NCBI RefSeq assembly: GCF_001661345.1
Contig: NW_017962916.1
Coordinates: 505,369-569,368 of the forward strand
Direction of reading: 5' to 3'
From: Ascoidea rubescens DSM 1968
Taxonomy: Eukaryota; Ascomycota; Saccharomycetes; Ascoideales; Ascoideaceae
Length of the DNA stretch: 64,000 bases
The notes under the pieces are model-generated. The model saw only the letters and a list, made by a program, of their open reading frames with translations, searched no databases and had not been told where the DNA came from. The position numbers and the translations under genes are program-made. Shown here piece after piece: positions 31,394 through 40,756 of the stretch (position 1 is its first letter; every line of letters begins with the position of its first letter).

Positions 31394-31681
31394 TAGCAAT
31401 CTGAATTGGGTCTGAAGCTGAAATTGAGTCGATGGTTGAAACAAGATAAAGCCTAAAACAACATTAATCCAATCTCTTTATATATGAAAAAGAAAGGAAG
31501 CAAATCTAAAATAACCTCCAGCAAATGAAGACGAAGTTGCACATTTCCCTAACCTGAGAAAAGCCTTCACGAAAAACGAATATTATTAGAAACCGCTGCA
31601 AAAAAGTGGACAGAGCCGGATCTCAACGGACGGAACGCGGCAGTGAAAAAAGGGGCACCGTGTGCGTGGCGCCAACATTTG

Positions 31682-31696
31682 ACGTCGGGCCGACGT
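31682..31696. promoter_or_regulatory. Perfect 15-bp palindrome acgtcgg-g-ccgacgt
   Basis: Two perfect 7-bp arms flank a single base, giving CGG and CCG half sites one base apart. Flanking ccaac and gttgg extend the symmetry imperfectly. Inverted CGG/CCG sites are typical of fungal Zn2Cys6 factors. No gene is close enough to name a target; the nearest start is the EF-hand gene, about 490 bp away. Confidence 0.45.
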
Positions 31697-31823
31697 TGGC
31701 TTATTTTCCGGAAGCAGGCTAGCTTGTATAGACGCACATCTGCTATGACAGATGCATCACCTCATGCATCTACCATGCTCATGGAGCAGATTTCAGGTTT
31801 CCTACTGTTAATTGGGGCTCAAA

Positions 31824-31843
31824 AATACTGTTTCAACAGTATT
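31824..31843. repeat. Perfect inverted repeat aatactgtt-tc-aacagtatt
   Basis: Nine-bp arms around a 2-bp centre. It could be a dimer-binding site or a small hairpin. It lies in gene-free sequence 127 bp after the CGG-CCG palindrome. Confidence 0.6.
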
Positions 31844-32127
31844 CGAAGAGGCTTTGTGCAAAATGAACTAGTATCAACACCATGCTTATTCAGAAGAAAC
31901 TTGCTAAGCGATAGAAACCTAGCTATAACTGGCCTGTAGTATAATACTGAAAACACTAAATTTAAGTTATTGTTTATTATTATTTTAAACTTTAAACAAA
32001 ATTTGTACGAGGAATCTGTAATATCAGGAGTGTGCAATAACTATGATGGATATATAAACAAATTATCTTTTTAATGTTTTCGGACGGACTATATAAATAA
32101 ACACCACCATTTAGTAAATTTCAAATC

Positions 32128-33584
32128 AAATGATTGACCACTCAGAAAAGTTGTTCAAACCATTAATTAAAGCTTTTCTTTTTATCATTTCGAATGTCAA
32201 ATAGCAAGAAATTTCTTCCGATTCCTCTGGCTTGAGACGTTCTAAACGCTCTTCTAATCCTTCATCTTCATTAATATTTGGGATTTGATAAAAAGACATA
32301 TCAAATACCTTTAATATGGTAAATTATCTAACTGTTCGTCACTTATGTGTTTAAGATAATTTCCTTCCAATCCCAAAATTTCTAGTTTAGGAAAAAAAAA
32401 TTTGTTCCCAATGTGACCATATCATTATAGAAAACATCTAAATGCAATATATTGTTGAATTTCAGTATATTTTCAAGGTCATCCAATTTATTTAAAGAGA
32501 ACTTCAATATTTTTAAATTAGAAAAATTATCAAGGTTGATTTGATTTGAACCAGTTTCACAGATTTCAGTGTATTCTAATTTCGACATATCTAAATTGTT
32601 TAAATGATTCAACATTTTAAAATTAAAGGATCCAAACGAAGATAAGTGCAAATAAATGAAAGAATGTGAATGATTAATATCCACAAATGGGTTTCCAGAA
32701 TTGGAGAAATCTAAAATTTCCAAGTTATTTAAATTATTTAGATTCTCAATTTGGGTGATTTCATTTGTACTCAAAGCTAAATATTTTAAGTTGGGTAAAT
32801 TATCCAAGTTTTCAATCTTTGAAATTTTATTATCAATTAACACTAAAAGTTTCAAATTCTTTAGACTGCCCAAAGTTTCAATTTTTGAAATTGAATTGCA
32901 ACTTAAATCCAAAATAGTCAAAAGCGGACACCCGATTAGATTTTCTATTTTGGTGATTGAATTGAATTGCAAATCTAAAATTTTCAAATGTTGGAAATTG
33001 TTGTAAAACTTGTGAATCTTTAATAAGTCACAAAATTGAAATAAAATGTTTTCCATTTTATTAGCTTAAAATAAAGGTTGTAAAGAACTTTTTAGAAAAA
33101 TGTTAAATGAGTAATCAAAGTTTTTAGAAAAACCAAATTCGAAACTTTGCAAAGGTGATATATTGCTCTGTAGCAAATTAGTTGCTAAGCCAATCACTGG
33201 AAGAATTTAATATTCAAAACCTTTGAGATATCTGTCATTTGGATCAAAATTTTCATAAGAATTTATTAATTTTCTTATCAGTAAATTTTGAGTTGAATGG
33301 TTTTAAAACATCTCCATCATCCACAAATAAATCATCTTTTGCTGAAGATTGAAAGATAATTTTAAGACCTTTGTATAGTAAAGAACTCCATTAATGAAAA
33401 GATTTAAATCGGTAATATTGATACAAAAAAACTGGGAATAATGGGGCAATGAAGAACCAGAAACACGCGCATTTATGGAAACTTTTTCAAATAACCATCT
33501 CAACACGAGAGGTGTATTGAAACTATCTGAAAATGTCAAAAGCAAAAGAAGATCAAGAGGTAGGGACTTGAAAATAGACTTCAA
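32128..33584 (-). pseudogene. F-box/LRR gene, apparently a pseudogene
   Basis: Pieces of an LRR protein lie in order on the minus strand. An N-terminal part at 33584-33303 begins MKSIFKSLPLDLLLLL, like an F-box start. A 224-codon open frame at 33056-32382 holds about five 22-residue SDS22-type repeats (LKILDLQFN, ITKIENL, ISKIENLDNL). A continuation is in another frame beyond a run of nine A at 32392-32400 (PKLEILGLEGNYLKHI), and after a stop there is a last piece ending SEWSII near 32130. At least two frame changes and one interruption separate them. The intact relative is the gene at 53374-54771. The homopolymer break could be a sequencing error, but the others argue for decay. Confidence 0.6.
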
Positions 33585-35144
33585 TATGACAGGAGGAAAT
33601 TAAACAATGTTGATATAGTTAAGTATCATTATCAATGGAATATACCAAACATGGCAAACATAACAAACATACCAAACAGACAAAGTGAAAAGTTTAGACA
33701 AAAACAGAAGTCTTGAATGTCTGGAATAGAACAAAATAGATCCTCAATATCAAAAGTGTTGAAATTATATCGTTCATTAATCTCAGTTACCATTTCCAAA
33801 TTACATTCGACCTATCATTTCTTCAGATCCAAAACCCAATTGTTCAACAAACAAAAATAAATCAAGTGGTATAATTAATTTTTTAACAATTTTGCCAAAT
33901 TGTTCCCGCACAAAAAGTACTTGTAGTCCAAATTTGCATATTTGTTTTGAGACCTGCGATAACCGATTTCCAGCTAATAAGTTTCCGAACATTCATTCTA
34001 ACCGTTCAAACCCGGATAAAACGTTCGAACCAATTAACTCAATTCTTTGATTTAAATCATTGATGCCGAAAGCGTTTGATGGAATATCATCTGCCCCTTT
34101 GTTATCACTGCTTGTGTTCTTGACGTAAGTGCTGTCAACTTGACAGTCGTCGAATGAGGGGCAGAGTTTTCTTCTAGTGCTCATGACTATTAGAGTTCTC
34201 TCTCCTGCTTATTCGACGACTGTTAAACTGACAGCACTCACGTCAAGAACACTGAAAGTGATAATGAAGAGGAACTTGATAGTTCACCAAAGGCTTCTGA
34301 AATTAACGAATTATAACAGAGACTTGAATTAATTGAATCGAATGTTGCATTCAGATTTGAACGACTAAAACGAATGCTTGAAAGTGTATTAGCTCGTAAC
34401 AGATGTACGGATATCGGTTAGCCAAGGTCACAACAATTTGCTTATGTAAGACTGGATCATTTTAACAAAATTGGGGTTCTTTTTCATGAGGTAAACCGTT
34501 CATTTTCATAACCTGTGAATCATTGATTGATTTTTTTGAGAACGCTTTCCTATGTGGTATTATATGATTAAAGCTGGAGTCGACTTGAAGGTTTTGTTCA
34601 AAATTCCAGAAAAATCTTTTAATTGGCCACTGAAATGTCAATTACAGTTCTGCATTCTGATACCAAAATATGCAAATACTTATTCACTGTTGTGAAACAG
34701 TTAGCCAATAAGATTCTCGAGTTTGACGTTTCATCAGCTGTACCGTTTGTACCACTCTTCTCTAGGGCTACAACATAGTCCTAGATGATTCCGAAGCCAA
34801 TTCGTGCAGCCAGAAATTTGATACATCAGAAAATTGGCTGCAAGAACAGCAGAGAAAGCAAAATAACTACAATTATAATATTTTATTTTTATCATTATGA
34901 ATTACTTTAGACCGAAATAGAATTATATAAAAGGCGTTGTAATTTGATCAATTTCGAAAGAATGGGATCAAGTCTTCCAATACATATTTCTAGTTCTCTT
35001 CCAGTTTACATAAAAAGCCCTAAGTTACGGTCTTAGTCCCCTGAGAATTGGAATACAGGAAGCCCTACGGTTACGACCCACGAAGGTCCGCGCGCAAAAC
35101 AGCACACAGCCTAACCAACGTGACTTTTTTCTGGCAATAATTCA
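33585..35144. other. Gene-free region with decayed coding sequence
   Basis: 1.56 kb between the LRR pseudogene and the end of MSH4. It contains the inverted duplication at 33965-34430 and a plus-strand stretch (about 34540-34830) that reads like decayed protein-coding sequence (words such as LATEMSITVLHSDTK and KQLANKILEFDVSSAVPF). The final 250 bp next to MSH4 are GC-richer and featureless. Confidence 0.45.
33965..34430. repeat. Head-to-head inverted duplication of a decayed coding sequence
   Basis: The left arm (about 33965-34155, read on the minus strand) and the right arm (about 34211-34430, read on the plus strand) are diverged copies of one sequence facing outwards from a 55-bp centre. 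The innermost 50-60 bp are the most alike (for example tgacagcact, then acgtcaagaacac, in both). Both can be read as the same peptide family: FDDC, DSTHVKNTESDN or similar, then a leucine-rich LNQRIELIESNV stretch and FERL. Neither copy is a complete gene. The product family is unknown. Confidence 0.65.
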
Positions 35145-37766
35145 CTATACCCGAGGTTCAGAACTCGCTTTATCGAGTTCTTCATCTTTGTTCACTGACA
35201 CCTCAAGACTTCTCTCTGTGCAAGAAATTTGTTTGATGAAAGTTTGCTGAACTTGTTTAAGAGAATTATAAAACCCTTGGGGATTTGATTGATGATCATA
35301 TTCATGATCATATTCATGATTCAAATGTCGCAAGCTTTGACATAGATCTAACATGACTTTCCTGTTTTTAGCAGTAAGATCAAGTCTATTGTTATGGCTT
35401 AAGAATTTTGTAGATTCAAGTCTTTTGGAGATTTCAAATGAGTGCCTGATAACACTCAGAGGAAATAACCCAAGATTTTGCACAAACTTCATTCCATAAT
35501 TTTTCAATTTTGATTCACCAGTTACCACTTTGTAATGCATATCGAATTCAGACCCTTTGATATCAACACTCATATGCAATTGGACTACACCTGGCTTATT
35601 TCTCAATATCACAGGAAGGTCATGAAAATGTGTTGATAAAAAGACTGTGGGTCCAATATCAACTAAATATTCAGTGATGGCAACTGATATCGATAATCCA
35701 TCGACAATACTTGAGCCTCTGCCTAACTCATCAATTATAACTAAGCTTTTATAATTTGCCTCTTCAATGATATAAGCGATTTCATTCATCTCTTGTGTGA
35801 AGGAAGACGTGTTGATATCAGTTAAAGTATCAGTGCAAATTCTAGCATTTAATTTGTGGAAAATCGGAAACATTGCATAATCAGCAGGAATAAATGAACC
35901 AATTTGAGCCATCACAACTAGCAATGCCATTTGTCTTAAATAAACCGATTTACCACTCATATTTGCACCAGTTAAAATATGTACTCGAGATGTATCCCTT
36001 GTTGAGTATGTATCGTTTGAAATATAGTCGTGATTTAATGTTGTTTCTAATATTGGATGCCTACTTGATTTTAAAACTAGTTTATCAAAGATTTCAGGGC
36101 ATGTATAGCAATTCGTCGCCGTTTTAGCATTGTACGCAAAGCAGCATAATAAATCCAAAATAGCTAAAGCTTCAGATACCATAAACATTGTTGATATATA
36201 AGATTTGCACTTTTCAGTTAATTCATTAATGATGTGATCACTCATAAGAATAATTTCACTTAAAGTATCGTTTAGTCGTGAGTTACACTTTATGATATCC
36301 AATGTTGTACATTCAATAAAATTTTTTTTATAAATTCTATTAATAAATATATCTGGTAACTTGTTTGTATCGATAATTTGTGATTTTTTGATTGTTATAT
36401 AAAATCCTCTTGTTGAATCAAATTTATGGTCCAAGATTAATTGATGTTCCTCAGCTATACCTTCTATTAAAAGAATAATGTCATCAATTATATTCTTATA
36501 TATTTGTCTTTGAACATCTAGTAGGCCGTTTTTACCACCTTTGACAGCATAGCATTTTTGGTTTTTCAAGTCTAAGGGAGTATTACTCCAAGAACAATCT
36601 TCATTAATAGAGTCATTGATTAAATTTTTTACAGATATTAAATCAGGATGAGAACATATTTCTTTAATCTCAAGTAACAAAATCGAGTGAACATCTTTCA
36701 AGGAATGACTAATATTTAAGGAGATATTTAGTGCATGTTTTAGTAAAATAATATTATTAATATTTTGGTCTGATATGGACCTTGATTGTATTTGTTTCTT
36801 TGAAGAAATAATCAAGCAAGAAAATAAACGGTCTAAATCCTGTGAGTTCTTTAAAATGGATCTCACCTCAGATAACATATCATTATCCATTAATAACTCT
36901 CGAACTGACTCAAGTCTTAATTTGATACTTTCTGGATTTGTTAATGGTTGTAAGATGTTATTTCTCAATACCCTATAACCCATTTTGGTGACGGTTGAGT
37001 TTAAAAACTTTAAGAGAGAAATACCATGCTTATTATCAATTGAATTGTTGACTAATTCAAGTGATTTAATAGTCTTGGAGTCGATTAATAGAGTGCTTTC
37101 ACATGCTTTATAAGATATCCTTAAATTGCCAAATAAAATTTGACAAGTGGAAGAATTTTTCATATACTGGATTATAGAATTAACTGAGGCTAGCAATATC
37201 GGTTTGTCAGTTAATTCATTGAATAATTTTGTGAAATCTTTTTCATAGGCATATTTCTTTATTTGTTCAAGGCCAGTTGATGGATTAAATAGTTTAGAGT
37301 TGATACCAGTTATTTTGCAATTGCCAGTGTTTATAATAGATTGAATGATTTTTATGATTTTGGATTGGTTTTGGTCATTTTTTTCAACATTAGTTAAAAT
37401 ATTAGTAGTAACAGTGGAAGTGTTGGAAAGGGTGGTATTGGTTGTATTGGTTGTATTGGCGGCTGATTCAATGCTTGACAAATAGTTAATTGGAACCAAA
37501 ATCTCTGTAGGTTGATATATGTTTAGCTTGTGAATTGTTCTAACGTACGTCTGAGAGTCTTGAATATTCGACAAAATCAATTCGCTGGTGGCAAAGTTAA
37601 GAAAGCAAACACCAACAATGGGAGAAATGGTTTTTGATTCGTAGATGGAACAAAGGATCTTAGAAGCATTGGGATTGTAAGGTAAGGGAAGACGTGAAGT
37701 AGATGCTCTTGTAGCTGACCGAGAGGTGAAGAAGGCAGTGGAATTGACAGATCTTGACTTGTTCAT
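35145..37766 (-). CDS. MSH4: MutS homologue Msh4, meiotic crossover factor
   Basis: The 873-residue MutS-family protein is close to Msh4 of S. cerevisiae (878). It lacks the mismatch-reading N-terminal domain that repair MutS proteins have, and the N-terminus (first 45 residues) is Ser/Thr/Arg-rich. The core, lever and clamp regions fill about 50-560. The ATPase has Walker A GANMSGKS near residue 600, the word STHFHDLPVIL, and Walker B LVIIDELGRGSS. Msh4 pairs with Msh5 as MutS-gamma, a clamp that stabilises Holliday junction intermediates and promotes crossovers with the ZMM proteins. A URS1-like site lies about 90 bp upstream. A small YDHE duplication sits near the C-terminus. Confidence 0.9.
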   Translation of the reverse strand: MNKSRSVNSTAFFTSRSATRASTSRLPLPYNPNASKILCSIYESKTISPIVGVCFLNFATSELILSNIQDSQTYVRTIHKLNIYQPTEILVPINYLSSIESAANTTNTTNTTLSNTSTVTTNILTNVEKNDQNQSKIIKIIQSIINTGNCKITGINSKLFNPSTGLEQIKKYAYEKDFTKLFNELTDKPILLASVNSIIQYMKNSSTCQILFGNLRISYKACESTLLIDSKTIKSLELVNNSIDNKHGISLLKFLNSTVTKMGYRVLRNNILQPLTNPESIKLRLESVRELLMDNDMLSEVRSILKNSQDLDRLFSCLIISSKKQIQSRSISDQNINNIILLKHALNISLNISHSLKDVHSILLLEIKEICSHPDLISVKNLINDSINEDCSWSNTPLDLKNQKCYAVKGGKNGLLDVQRQIYKNIIDDIILLIEGIAEEHQLILDHKFDSTRGFYITIKKSQIIDTNKLPDIFINRIYKKNFIECTTLDIIKCNSRLNDTLSEIILMSDHIINELTEKCKSYISTMFMVSEALAILDLLCCFAYNAKTATNCYTCPEIFDKLVLKSSRHPILETTLNHDYISNDTYSTRDTSRVHILTGANMSGKSVYLRQMALLVVMAQIGSFIPADYAMFPIFHKLNARICTDTLTDINTSSFTQEMNEIAYIIEEANYKSLVIIDELGRGSSIVDGLSISVAITEYLVDIGPTVFLSTHFHDLPVILRNKPGVVQLHMSVDIKGSEFDMHYKVVTGESKLKNYGMKFVQNLGLFPLSVIRHSFEISKRLESTKFLSHNNRLDLTAKNRKVMLDLCQSLRHLNHEYDHEYDHQSNPQGFYNSLKQVQQTFIKQISCTERSLEVSVNKDEELDKASSEPRV

Positions 37767-38105
37767 TTGATCTGGTGAGTTAAGAAAACAGTTGATCTAG
37801 ATCAGAAGAAACAAAGCAGAGAACTGAAGCACAAGAAAAAAATGAGGAAATAGTTCTAAGCGCCGAGGTGGTGAACATGAATAAATCTCTCTGAGAAGAA
37901 AAAGGAATACGAGAAAACTCCAACAGTTCATAACACCAATTAATACTTTCAGTAATGAAAAGATTAGGAAAAATAGAAGCCTTCAGCTGGTACATGTTCA
38001 TCTATAATAGTTATACAAACTTTTTATTAACAGTAGCTGATTGTGAAGATATATACAAGACAAAAAGATAAGAAACCACAACCATCAACGCTTTGATGCA
38101 CCAGC
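37767..38105. other. MSH4 upstream region
   Basis: 339 bp between the MSH4 start and the 3' end of the next minus-strand gene. A short open frame (37780-38001) is not credible. A URS1-like element is the only recognisable site. Confidence 0.45.
37857..37866. promoter_or_regulatory. URS1-like site upstream of MSH4
   Basis: The sequence taagcgccga matches the yeast meiotic URS1 consensus (tagccgccga) at eight of ten positions, 91 bp upstream of the MSH4 ATG. Ume6 uses URS1 to repress early meiotic genes in mitosis and to induce them in meiosis. Two mismatches fall in the core, so this is suggestive only. Confidence 0.3.
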
Positions 38106-39389
38106 TCAATGAATGATTTTCGTTTTATAGCTCTTGATGGTGAATATGGGTTTATTGGTATCATCATCGTCTTCATTTGATGGTTCATTGATGATAATAG
38201 GCTTGGTGAAGAACATTTTATCAGCAGGATAAATTTCAATCACATAACTGATATCTCTGATTTGTTCACTCAAATCTTCAAAGGAAACCTTGATATAAAT
38301 ACTAATAAATGCCCAATTGAGAGTGCTATTGGTTTTATCTTTGAGAGTGAAGTTCATTTGATAAAGCGTATCATTCTCATCCAATGAGGCTAATAGTCTC
38401 CTATCAGAGTTGATATTTTCATTGTGAAGTAGGAATCTCAATTTATTTAGTGTCAATAAATTTAATCGTTCAATAATCGAGCTTATTCTACTCGCTTTAG
38501 CTTCGTTTTCTTGAAAAAAATTTAGTATATTGTAGCCCTTACCAAGTTGATAAATATCGGAGCCAATTAGATCCAACTCTTTATTAAATGGGATATAATT
38601 ATAATTTTTATAATTCTTTGAAGGGTTATTTTTCAATTCAGTTATAAAATAGTTTAATCTTTTTTTTAAATTTTTCTCGTCATTTTCAATCGCAGTGATA
38701 ATTCTCTTTTTTATACCAGAATTGAGTTTTTCAATCTCATGAAAAAACTCTTCTGAATTGTTTGCTTTTATCTTTAATTTTGTATTAAACATGGCTTTCA
38801 AGATTTTATTGAATAGTTTATAGTACATGAAGTCCTTGTAATATCTTGAAAGGAACGTAAGAATTATAACCACTGGCACAACATAAATGAATATTGGTAT
38901 TAATATATATATGAAAACATAACCAAACAAGAAAAAATAAAATATTAATCTGACTGGTGGAGGAACGATGGACCAGAATCTTGATATTCTATTTCTCGGT
39001 TGATTATGAAACTCGAATTCGTAATTCACTTTAAAATTTCTTGATGAACTAAACAATCGAGTGATTTGATGATTGAGCATTATTTTATTGCTATTGTGAT
39101 GAATAGTATAGTCATTGCTTTGATTATTTAATAACCAATTTCGGCTGTTGAAAATCACAGAATTTAGTGAAATATGTCTGAATGAGCGGTTGTTAGATAA
39201 TAAACCAGTTCTATTTAATGATATTCCAGCTTGAAGATAGCTATTACGATAGTTATTTGCTGAACTACTCGCTTCTCTCAAAGAGAAATGTTCACCTTTC
39301 AATAGTGATTGAGAAGTTCTCATCAATCTCGAATATCCAGTAGTTTTGGGAAGAAGTAAAAAGGGATATAGCCCATTCCTCAATACCAT
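38106..39389 (-). CDS. Probable mitochondrial inner-membrane protein, function unknown
   Basis: A 427-residue protein. The first 120 residues are basic and rich in Ser, Asn and Arg with almost no acid (MVLRNGLYPFLLLPK, then QITRLFSSSRNFK), as in a long mitochondrial targeting and pre-membrane segment. One or two membrane helices occupy about 150-186 (VRLIFYFFLFGYVFIYILIPIFIYVVPVVIIL). A Lys/Asn-rich helical soluble part of about 240 residues follows and ends with an acidic EDDDD patch. I do not recognise the family; a yeast-specific mitochondrial organisation or translation factor is plausible. The first ATG is used. Confidence 0.65.
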   Translation of the reverse strand: MVLRNGLYPFLLLPKTTGYSRLMRTSQSLLKGEHFSLREASSSANNYRNSYLQAGISLNRTGLLSNNRSFRHISLNSVIFNSRNWLLNNQSNDYTIHHNSNKIMLNHQITRLFSSSRNFKVNYEFEFHNQPRNRISRFWSIVPPPVRLIFYFFLFGYVFIYILIPIFIYVVPVVIILTFLSRYYKDFMYYKLFNKILKAMFNTKLKIKANNSEEFFHEIEKLNSGIKKRIITAIENDEKNLKKRLNYFITELKNNPSKNYKNYNYIPFNKELDLIGSDIYQLGKGYNILNFFQENEAKASRISSIIERLNLLTLNKLRFLLHNENINSDRRLLASLDENDTLYQMNFTLKDKTNSTLNWAFISIYIKVSFEDLSEQIRDISYVIEIYPADKMFFTKPIIINEPSNEDDDDTNKPIFTIKSYKTKIIH

Positions 39390-39716
39390 GATCAGATATT
39401 AGATTATATTATAATTTTGTGTTGTCTTATATATATATATAAATAAGATAATAAAACAATAAATGAATGCTACTCTTTATCAGCCTTAGCCAATAAAATT
39501 TGATACGGATTTCCTCACGCTAGTAAAAGAAATTTCAAAAATGGTCATAATGTTGTGATTGGGAAGTGTTATTAATAATCACCGGAATATCTGTGGAAGC
39601 ACATCCATATCATATCATATCAATATATAATATCAATATATGATATCAACAACATTCTACACAGAGAAATAGAATAAATAGGGTAGCGACCAATACACAA
39701 CTCACATAAAACAAAC
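39390..39716. promoter_or_regulatory. Divergent promoter of the mitochondrial protein and CYT2
   Basis: 327 bp shared by two genes that both appear to act in mitochondria. Simple TA-rich dinucleotide runs (39425-39442) and a repeated catat/atatc stretch (39608-39650) occur. No factor site is clear. Confidence 0.5.
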
Positions 39717-40523
39717 ATGACAGAAGAAGACAACCAGCCTAAATGTCCTGTAGATCACTCTACAAGAGAAGCCTGGTTGAGAAACAATCCAGGCTCGACT
39801 TTTACACCTCCCACAAGCAACAACACCACTACCGCCACTGCGAATGCTGCTACTGTTGATAGAAATAATAGTGATGATAGGAAATCAAATTCTTCGTGGC
39901 TAGGCTTTGGTTGGTTGTACAGCTCAAATGTGGAGGACAAGAAATCCCCAGCTAAAGTCGCAGAGAATCAACAGTGTTCCTCTGATTCCTTGGTGGAAGA
40001 GTTAATGAGTGAAATATCAATCAATAACAATAAATTGGCAGTCGACAGACAGATCTCCTCGATACCTAGAACAGGGGCCAATTCAAACTGGATATATCCC
40101 TCGCAGAAGCAGTTCTACGAAGCAATGAAACGAAAAAACTGGGATCCAGATAGCTCGGATATGAAATCTATAGTTCCAATTCACAACTTGGTTAATGAAC
40201 AGGCCTGGTACTTGATCAGATTATGGGAAAAGGACCAAGGGGGCGAGAGTTGTGGAGGAATCGAGTTGACGAGCTTCAAAGGCAATTCCAAGAAGCTTAC
40301 CCCAAGAGCCAGGTGGAAACTCATCATGGGATACCAAAAACCCTTTGATAGACACGACTGGACAATCAACCGATGTGGCAAGCAGGTTGATTATGTTATT
40401 GATTTCTACTCAGGTAAAACCATTCCAGGAAGCGATTTACCTAGTTTTTACTTGGACGTCAGACCCAAGCTAAATAGTTTTGAGGGCTTCAGACTAAGAT
40501 TGTTTAAAAGCCTTGGTTTGTGA
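39717..40523 (+). CDS. CYT2: Cytochrome c1 heme lyase
   Basis: The 268-residue protein of the holocytochrome c synthase family attaches heme to apocytochrome c1 in the mitochondrial intermembrane space. It has one Cys-Pro-Val motif ([13 protein letters not shown]) near the N-terminus, then a variable Asn/Thr/Ser region. The conserved core starts at [16 protein letters not shown] and continues through [45 protein letters not shown] and YVIDFYSG to YLDVRPKL. The CGGI and INRCG words fit Cyt2 better than the cytochrome c lyase Cyc3, as does a single CPV motif. I see no in-frame CTG in the gene. It lies about 230 bp upstream of TRM61 on the same strand. Confidence 0.9.
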   Translation: MTEEDNQPKCPVDHSTREAWLRNNPGSTFTPPTSNNTTTATANAATVDRNNSDDRKSNSSWLGFGWLYSSNVEDKKSPAKVAENQQCSSDSLVEELMSEISINNNKLAVDRQISSIPRTGANSNWIYPSQKQFYEAMKRKNWDPDSSDMKSIVPIHNLVNEQAWYLIRLWEKDQGGESCGGIELTSFKGNSKKLTPRARWKLIMGYQKPFDRHDWTINRCGKQVDYVIDFYSGKTIPGSDLPSFYLDVRPKLNSFEGFRLRLFKSLGL

Positions 40524-40643
40524 GCGTCTCTCACTGGTGCTTGTGAATAGAAACCCCTTTCTTGTATTCTGTGTAGGCAACACAAACACCACAGGCATCA
40601 AAAACACCAAAAACACCAAAAGAAGTATCTTTTTTATGCTGTG

Positions 40644-40649
40644 CACGTG
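40644..40649. promoter_or_regulatory. CACGTG site upstream of TRM61
   Basis: The core cacgtg lies 107 bp upstream of the TRM61 ATG. The same core occurs close upstream of DIA4 and MRPL16 in this window, at a similar 70-110 bp distance, which supports use as a Cbf1-type promoter element. Confidence 0.45.
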
Positions 40650-40756
40650 GTTTTTCAGCAAGATTCAATTTTTTTTTGTTTTGAGTTTCTGAAATTTTCT
40701 GTGATTTTCAACGCTTTTCAGTTGAAGTTGGCGATTAGAGTGTAATTTCTAACAAA

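Larger units (their letters stand above)
31189..32127. other. Promoter of the EF-hand gene and a gene-free stretch
   Basis: 940 bp without a convincing gene. It contains the 18-bp tandem array (31316-31393), a GC-rich segment with a perfect CGG-CCG palindrome (31682-31696), and a second palindrome (31824-31843). The open frame at 31643-31939 (plus) matches nothing I know. Confidence 0.5.

Noticed and set aside
31643-31939. Plus-strand 98-codon open frame
   Set aside because: Spans both palindromes, has no recognisable motif, and lies in a gene-free interval between decayed sequence and a promoter.
37780-38001. Minus-strand 73-codon frame between MSH4 and the next gene
   Set aside because: Short, no motif, and it occupies the MSH4 promoter.
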